A program made the translations under genes and the position numbers. Shown here piece after piece: positions 20,267 through 23,566 of a DNA stretch of 23,566 nt. The notes below the pieces were generated by a model. It was given only the letters and a program-made list of their open reading frames with translations, was not told the DNA's origin and did no database searches. Each line of letters starts with the position of its first letter. Position 1 is the first letter of the stretch. The stretch spans positions 1-23,566 of the forward strand of contig JBKQHQ010000270.1 in the NCBI GenBank assembly GCA_052148715.1. Direction: 5' to 3'. Source of the DNA: JBKQHQ01 sp052148715 (GTDB taxonomy: Bacteria; Pseudomonadota; Alphaproteobacteria; Rhizobiales; Xanthobacteraceae).

Positions 20267-22260
20267 AAGCCGAATGGATAGGTATCGGGAAGCCCTTTGA
20301 GCTCCTTGGTCTTGAAGGGGGTCACCGCATAGGTTTCGTCGAACCAAACATACTCGTCAAATTGGGCCGGCAGAACGGCCTGGAAATAATGGCTCGCAAG
20401 CTCGGTCTCCGGCCGGTAGATCACCCCGATTGCCCGTTCCAGGCGCGGCTTCGTCAATCTGTTGCGGAGCTCTGCGGCCGAACGGCCGCTCAGCGGCAGC
20501 ATGAATTGCGGATGGCCAGTTTCATGGCACAGCCATTCATAGCTTTGCCGAAGCGAGGGCAGTACCGCCTTGACCTCCATCGGCCCATCCCAATCGGACG
20601 CCGCCGTTACCGTACCCGAATGGGTTCCAAATCCAATGGAATAGGCGCTGTTGCCGAATTCTTCCCGGCACAGATGGCCGATATTGTACTCGCCGCGAGC
20701 GGACATCTCCGTCGCAGCGGCGTCTCCTATGTGGGAATTGTGCGCCCACACGATCGCCTTGGCTTCGGGCCCGTGGAAGGTAAGCAAGGTCTTCAGCGTT
20801 TGGAACATGTGATTGTCGCGCAGATTCCAGGACTCGCGGGATCCGTAATACATGATGCGGTAATAGCGCTCGGCGTCCGTCACCAGGCGGGCGTTCTGTA
20901 CCGCATCTATGAAGCGTTCGCCATCATGGGCGGCGTAATCGCTTTGCTTGTGGAGAATATCCTCCAGCATCCGGACGACCTCCTTCTCGCAGGTTCGGTA
21001 GGCGCCAGTCAGCGCCGCATGGCCATAGGTTGCGGGGTCGGCCTGCCAGGGGGTCAGGCAACCATAGCGTTGCCTTGCGATCCGCGCGGAGTCGGGATCA
21101 ACATCGTCGAGATATGTCAGCACCGATCGGATCGACGTGAAGAGGCTGTAAAGGTCGAGCCCGTAGATCGCTACCCGGTTTTCCAGTTTTTGGCCTGCAT
21201 TGTGGGCGTGCAGCCAATCCACGAACGACCGCACTTCGTTGTTGCGCCACATCCAGGTCGGGAAGCGGGCGAACGCCGTCCACTCGCTCGGAGGATATTC
21301 GAAATGCCGCACATAGTGATCGAGACGCGCCACGTCTGGCCAATCCCCTTCGATTGCAACAAAGCGATACCCCTTGCGCGTTATCAGCTCCTGCGAGATG
21401 CGCTCGCGCATGCGGTAGAATTCAGAGGTGCCGTGCGTCGCTTCTCCGAGCAGCACGATCTTGGCGTCGCCGATCCGCTCCAGCAGCGGGTCGAGGTCCG
21501 CTGATTCGATCGAATCGAAGGGCTCGGAGGAAGCAGCGACTGCCCTCACCATGTCACCGTCGGCCGGGCGAACCCCCGCTGAGCGCGGCCCTGGCCGAAC
21601 CGGTAGCTCCTCTGGCGCCCATCCTTCCTTGCCTACAAGCGGCACAAAGCGGACATCGGCGATGTCTTCGCTCTTGAACTCGGCGTTGGAAGTCCGCGTG
21701 ACGCGCACAAGTTCCTGCACCCGCGGGTCGGTGCCGACCGGTATGACCAGCCGGCCGCCGATCTTCAGCTGTTCCTTGAGGGACTCCGGAACCTCGGGTC
21801 CGCCCGCTGCGACGATGATCGCATCATACGGCGCCGCCCCGACCCAGCCGAGGGTCCCATCGCCATGCACGACATGGACGTTGCGGTACCCCAGCGTCTC
21901 CAGCGTCGAAGCTGCTTTTTCGGCGAGCTGGCCAATACGTTCCACTGTGTAGACTTCCGCTGCGATCTCGGCCAGAACGGCCGCCGCATAGCCGGAGCCC
22001 GTCCCAATTTCGAGCACCTTTTCCCCGCCCTCCAAATCCAGCGCCTCCGTCATTAGCGCCACAATATAGGGCTGGGAGATGGTCTGTCCGGCAGCTATGG
22101 GAAGCGGCAAGTCCTCATAGGCGAATTCCCGCAGACGCTCAGGCAGAAACGCTTCCCGCGAGACTTTTCGCATTGCATCAAGCACGATTTCGGACTGGAC
22201 GCCGCGTGCCGCGATCTGATTTTCGACCATATGCTCGCGAAGCTTCGAAAAATCAGTCAT
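20263..22260 (-). CDS. Protein-L-isoaspartate O-methyltransferase fused to an erythromycin-esterase-like domain
   Basis: A 665-residue two-enzyme protein. Residues about 1-215 form a PCMT: MVENQIAARGVQSEIVLDAM, VSREAFLP, LPIAAGQTISQPYIVALMTE and the S-adenosylmethionine loop VLEIGTGSGYAAAVLAEIA (82-100). It repairs isoaspartyl damage in proteins. After a linker (about 216-245, Pro/Gly-rich), residues about 250-660 form an erythromycin-esterase-like (EreA/EreB superfamily) domain, with LLGEATHGTSEFYRMRERIS (His-276), VAIEGDWPD (301-309), ESWNLRDNHM (476-485) and AIVWAHNSHIGD (502-513). These carry the active-site Glu and His residues of the superfamily. Most members do not esterify macrolides and their substrates are unknown. 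ATG 22258-22260 has GGAGGAG just upstream. No signal peptide. A FixK-type box lies about 130 bases upstream. Confidence 0.94.
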   Translation of the reverse strand: MTDFSKLREHMVENQIAARGVQSEIVLDAMRKVSREAFLPERLREFAYEDLPLPIAAGQTISQPYIVALMTEALDLEGGEKVLEIGTGSGYAAAVLAEIAAEVYTVERIGQLAEKAASTLETLGYRNVHVVHGDGTLGWVGAAPYDAIIVAAGGPEVPESLKEQLKIGGRLVIPVGTDPRVQELVRVTRTSNAEFKSEDIADVRFVPLVGKEGWAPEELPVRPGPRSAGVRPADGDMVRAVAASSEPFDSIESADLDPLLERIGDAKIVLLGEATHGTSEFYRMRERISQELITRKGYRFVAIEGDWPDVARLDHYVRHFEYPPSEWTAFARFPTWMWRNNEVRSFVDWLHAHNAGQKLENRVAIYGLDLYSLFTSIRSVLTYLDDVDPDSARIARQRYGCLTPWQADPATYGHAALTGAYRTCEKEVVRMLEDILHKQSDYAAHDGERFIDAVQNARLVTDAERYYRIMYYGSRESWNLRDNHMFQTLKTLLTFHGPEAKAIVWAHNSHIGDAAATEMSARGEYNIGHLCREEFGNSAYSIGFGTHSGTVTAASDWDGPMEVKAVLPSLRQSYEWLCHETGHPQFMLPLSGRSAAELRNRLTKPRLERAIGVIYRPETELASHYFQAVLPAQFDEYVWFDETYAVTPFKTKELKGLPDTYPFGL

Positions 22261-22374
22261 TGCTCCTCCGGTTCGTGCAGGATGTCGGCACGTGCCATCG
22301 GCGGCTTCGCCAATCGAACCGAGCGAATGGCGTTTTGCTCCGGCCCCATTCGAAAATTGCAAACTAGCGCCGTT

Positions 22375-22390
22375 TGTCCAACCTCGGACT
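22375..22390. promoter_or_regulatory. TGTCC-N6-GGAC repeat abutting the FixK-type box
   Basis: TGTCC (22375-22379) and GGAC (22386-22389) form an imperfect inverted repeat whose right half touches the FixK-type box. The same spacing and half-sites occur next to the FixK-type box at 13892. This suggests a second factor bound beside the FixK-like protein at both promoters. Confidence 0.35.
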
Positions 22391-22403
22391 TGATCTTGAT
22401 CAA
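22390..22403. promoter_or_regulatory. Perfect FixK/FNR-type palindrome in a divergent promoter
   Basis: TTGAT-CTTG-ATCAA, a perfect consensus match, lies between the methyltransferase/esterase gene (start 22260, minus strand) and the nitroreductase pseudogene (start 22464, plus strand). For the plus strand its centre is 67 bases before the ATG and a -10-like TATTTG lies at 22424-22429, fitting class II activation. Control of the minus-strand gene would need a longer leader. Confidence 0.7.
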
Positions 22404-22463
22404 CGAACGGCGCGCCATGGCAGGCTATTTGAACTGACGGAGCTTTGCGAAGGAAATAGCACG

Positions 22464-22720
22464 ATGGATCTCAGCGAGGCGATTACGGGCCGCCGCACGG
22501 TACGTAAATACACGGCGCAGCCGTCGATGAGCGAACAATTCGCCGTCTGATCGATGCCGCCGTGCACGCGCCAAGCGCGGTGAACCAGCATCCGTGGACA
22601 TTCACCGTCATACGCGACCAGAGCTTGCTCGATCGCGGCTCGCGTGACGCAAAGTCACACATGATCGCGACTATGCCCGCAAGCCCTCATTTCGATCACA
22701 CTGAGGCGCTAAAACGTTAG
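22464..22720 (+). pseudogene. Nitroreductase-family gene, frameshifted and truncated
   Basis: ATG 22464 (AAGGAAATAG upstream) opens MDLSEAITGRRTVRKYTAQP, the standard start of FMN-dependent nitroreductases, in which the R-R-T-(V/I)-R-x-(Y/F) segment contacts FMN phosphate. The frame then ends at TGA after SMSEQFAV. One base over, the family sequence continues as VDERTIRRLIDAAVHAPSAV, then NQHPWTFTVIRDQSLLDR and a diverged HMIATMPAS, to TAG 22718-22720. A missing G after CAGCCG (about 22524) accounts for the shift. Family members have about 190-200 residues, so the C-terminal half, including further FMN contacts, is also gone. Its promoter still carries a perfect FixK-type box. Confidence 0.82.
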
Positions 22721-22780
22721 ATCAGATTGACCGGGCTGTAAAGCAGTGATGAAACCGAAAGCAAGGCAAAGATCCTTACG

Positions 22781-23419
22781 ATGCGATCTATGAAAGCCAG
22801 CGATGTAATGACACGCCACGTGGTCACGGTACGAGCCGATGCCTCAGTAGTAGAAGCTGGGCGCTTGATGATCGAGAAGGAGATCAGCGGCTTGCCGGTC
22901 GTTGATGGTGGTGACGGGCACCTTGTAGGCATCGTTACCGAGCGTGACTTTCTACGCCGAGCCGAAATGGGCAATAAGATTAAGCGGCCGCGTTGGTTCG
23001 AGGTACTGATAGATCCGGCGCAATCTGCTAGCCAATATGATCATTTTCGCGATCTAAGAATCGAAGAGGTCATGACCCGCGATACCGTAACGGTCACGGA
23101 AGATAGGCCTCTGGAGGAGGTCGCGCGTTTGATCAGCGAACGCGACATCAAACGCGTGCCAGTCATGCGGGGCGACCAGCTTGTAGGCATCGTCAGCCGT
23201 CTCGATCTGGTGCGGGCGCTGACGCAGGCTACGCGCGATGTGTCCGACTCCACGAGTGAAACCTCGGCTGTGCGCAGGAGGATGGCGGAGCTGGAGAGAC
23301 AGGCAGGATGCATCGCGCAGGTCGCTGATACGGTTCTCTTGCTCGGCTTCCGTGGGCCTGACCAAATGGGGGACTCAATTGAGTTCTTTGCCATAATTCA
23401 CACTCCTCTAATCAAATGA
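22781..23419 (+). CDS. CBS-domain-pair protein with replaced C-terminus
   Basis: A 212-residue protein. Residues about 4-60 form CBS domain 1 (MKASDVMTRHVVTVRADASV, then ISGLPVVDGGDGHLVGIVTE). A linker with PRWFEVL follows. Residues about 92-148 form CBS domain 2 (IEEVMTRDTVTVTEDRPLEE, then IKRVPVMRGDQLVGIVSRLD). The pair usually binds adenine nucleotides as an energy sensor. Related rhizobial proteins carry a C-terminal BON domain after R-R-R-M-A-E-L-E-R-Q. Here that point is followed by AGCIAQVADTVLLLGFRGPD and a short unrelated tail, which is antisense to another small frame starting at 23394. The gene therefore appears to have lost its BON domain and acquired a chance ending. Start is ATG 22781 or 22790 (MKASDVM, the commoner family start); neither has a strong ribosome-binding site. 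Confidence 0.9.
   Translation: MRSMKASDVMTRHVVTVRADASVVEAGRLMIEKEISGLPVVDGGDGHLVGIVTERDFLRRAEMGNKIKRPRWFEVLIDPAQSASQYDHFRDLRIEEVMTRDTVTVTEDRPLEEVARLISERDIKRVPVMRGDQLVGIVSRLDLVRALTQATRDVSDSTSETSAVRRRMAELERQAGCIAQVADTVLLLGFRGPDQMGDSIEFFAIIHTPLIK
23294..23394 (-). pseudogene. Possible fragment of a small gene fused antisense to the CBS gene
   Basis: On the minus strand, GAGGAG lies eight bases before ATG 23392-23394, opening MAKNSIESP. One frame over, the sequence continues as LVRPTEAEQENRISDLRDA, which looks like a real short protein, and then runs into sequence antisense to the CBS domain protein. It may be the 5' end of a small gene cut by the same deletion that removed the BON domain, with an added frameshift. 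Existence is inferred from the good ribosome-binding site and the protein-like residues only. Confidence 0.35.
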
Positions 23420-23471
23420 AACGATGGGAACAAGACCACCTAGTGTTCCGTCGCTGACAGAGGATTCACAA

Positions 23472-23501
23472 ATCGGCGCAAACCTGCGAGTCTGCGCCGA
23501 T
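23472..23501 (+). promoter_or_regulatory. Hairpin covering the start codon of the IS630-type transposase
   Basis: ATCGGCGCA (23472-23480) and TGCGCCGAT (23493-23501) form a perfect 9-bp stem around a 12-base loop. The right arm includes the A and T of the transposase ATG (23500-23502). Hairpins of this kind can block translation from read-through transcripts in insertion sequences. Confidence 0.5.
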
Positions 23502-23566
23502 GAGGAAAATCGAGCAGATTTCGATCGAAGCGGCCGATCGTGAGCAACTGGAGCGGCTGGTCCGCG
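23500..23566 (+). CDS. IS630-family transposase, N-terminal 22 codons (runs off the right edge)
   Basis: ATG 23500 opens MRKIEQISIEAADREQLERL and then VR. The segment (D/E)-R-(E/A)-x-L-E-R-L-V-R is the usual start of IS630-type (Tc1/mariner-related DDE) transposases, in which it precedes the HTH DNA-binding domain. Only the first 22 residues are inside the window. A possible TA target dinucleotide and left end lie at about 23442-23460, but no inverted repeat can be confirmed without the other end. Confidence 0.6.
   Translation, partial: MRKIEQISIEAADREQLERLVR

Noticed and set aside
20254..21504. 416-codon plus-strand frame
   Set aside because: Antisense to the esterase domain of the fusion gene; no recognisable domain and no ribosome-binding site.
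20263..22260. Macrolide-resistance gene
   Set aside because: The esterase-like domain belongs to the broad superfamily but is fused to a protein-repair enzyme in a non-pathogen context; resistance function is not supported by sequence alone.

Overview
The window looks like accessory DNA from a Bradyrhizobium-type alphaproteobacterium (Nitrobacteraceae). This is inferred from the GC-rich coding style, the many small DUF proteins typical of that group (DUF3761, DUF302, DUF3309, CsbD, cache), an HWE/HisKA_2-type sensor kinase, several Crp/Fnr regulators and repeated FixK/FNR-type operators (TTGAT-N4-RTCAA). No rRNA, tRNA or CRISPR array was seen. The DNA is gene-poor: small genes and gene wrecks are separated by long stretches with no convincing coding. 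Insertion sequences sit at both ends (IS66-type tnpA/tnpB at 1-797, an IS630-type transposase start at 23500) and a deleted IS200-type transposase lies at 2842-3326.

Layout. 1-800 is an IS66 element entering from the left. 1364-5895 holds small secreted or membrane proteins, a frameshifted membrane protein, the broken IS200 element, a roughly 1 kb non-coding stretch of lower GC, and a DUF3761 protein. 6427-7074 encodes the first of two near-identical Crp/Fnr regulators. 7270-12093 holds small genes (cache protein, CsbD, an Arg/Asp-repeat protein) mixed with remnants (glycosyltransferase, a truncated small gene, a second CsbD). 12319-14323 holds a protein with a duplicated domain and two tiny membrane proteins. 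14344-17102 is a regulatory block on the minus strand: the second Crp/Fnr paralogue, a PAS-HisKA_2 kinase and a third, unrelated Crp/Fnr protein. 17310-18389 has two gene stumps meeting tail to tail, then DUF302. 18802-20106 has a universal-stress protein flanked by overlapping micro-ORFs, and an orphan HicA-like gene. 20168-22720 has a fused protein-repair methyltransferase/erythromycin-esterase-like gene divergent from a wrecked nitroreductase. 22781-23419 is a CBS-domain protein whose C-terminus has been replaced.

How it may work together. Five intergenic FixK/FNR-type palindromes (12249, 13892, 17229, 18640, 22390) lie upstream of the duplicated-domain protein, the DUF3309 protein, a Crp/Fnr regulator, the universal-stress unit and the methyltransferase/nitroreductase pair. 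A sixth (8036) lies inside a gene. The simplest reading is a low-oxygen/stress regulon island that carries its own Crp/Fnr regulators and is decaying through frameshifts, truncations and IS activity. The regulon assignment is inference from motif matches and gene families. The frameshifts and truncations are visible directly, although single-base ones could be assembly errors.
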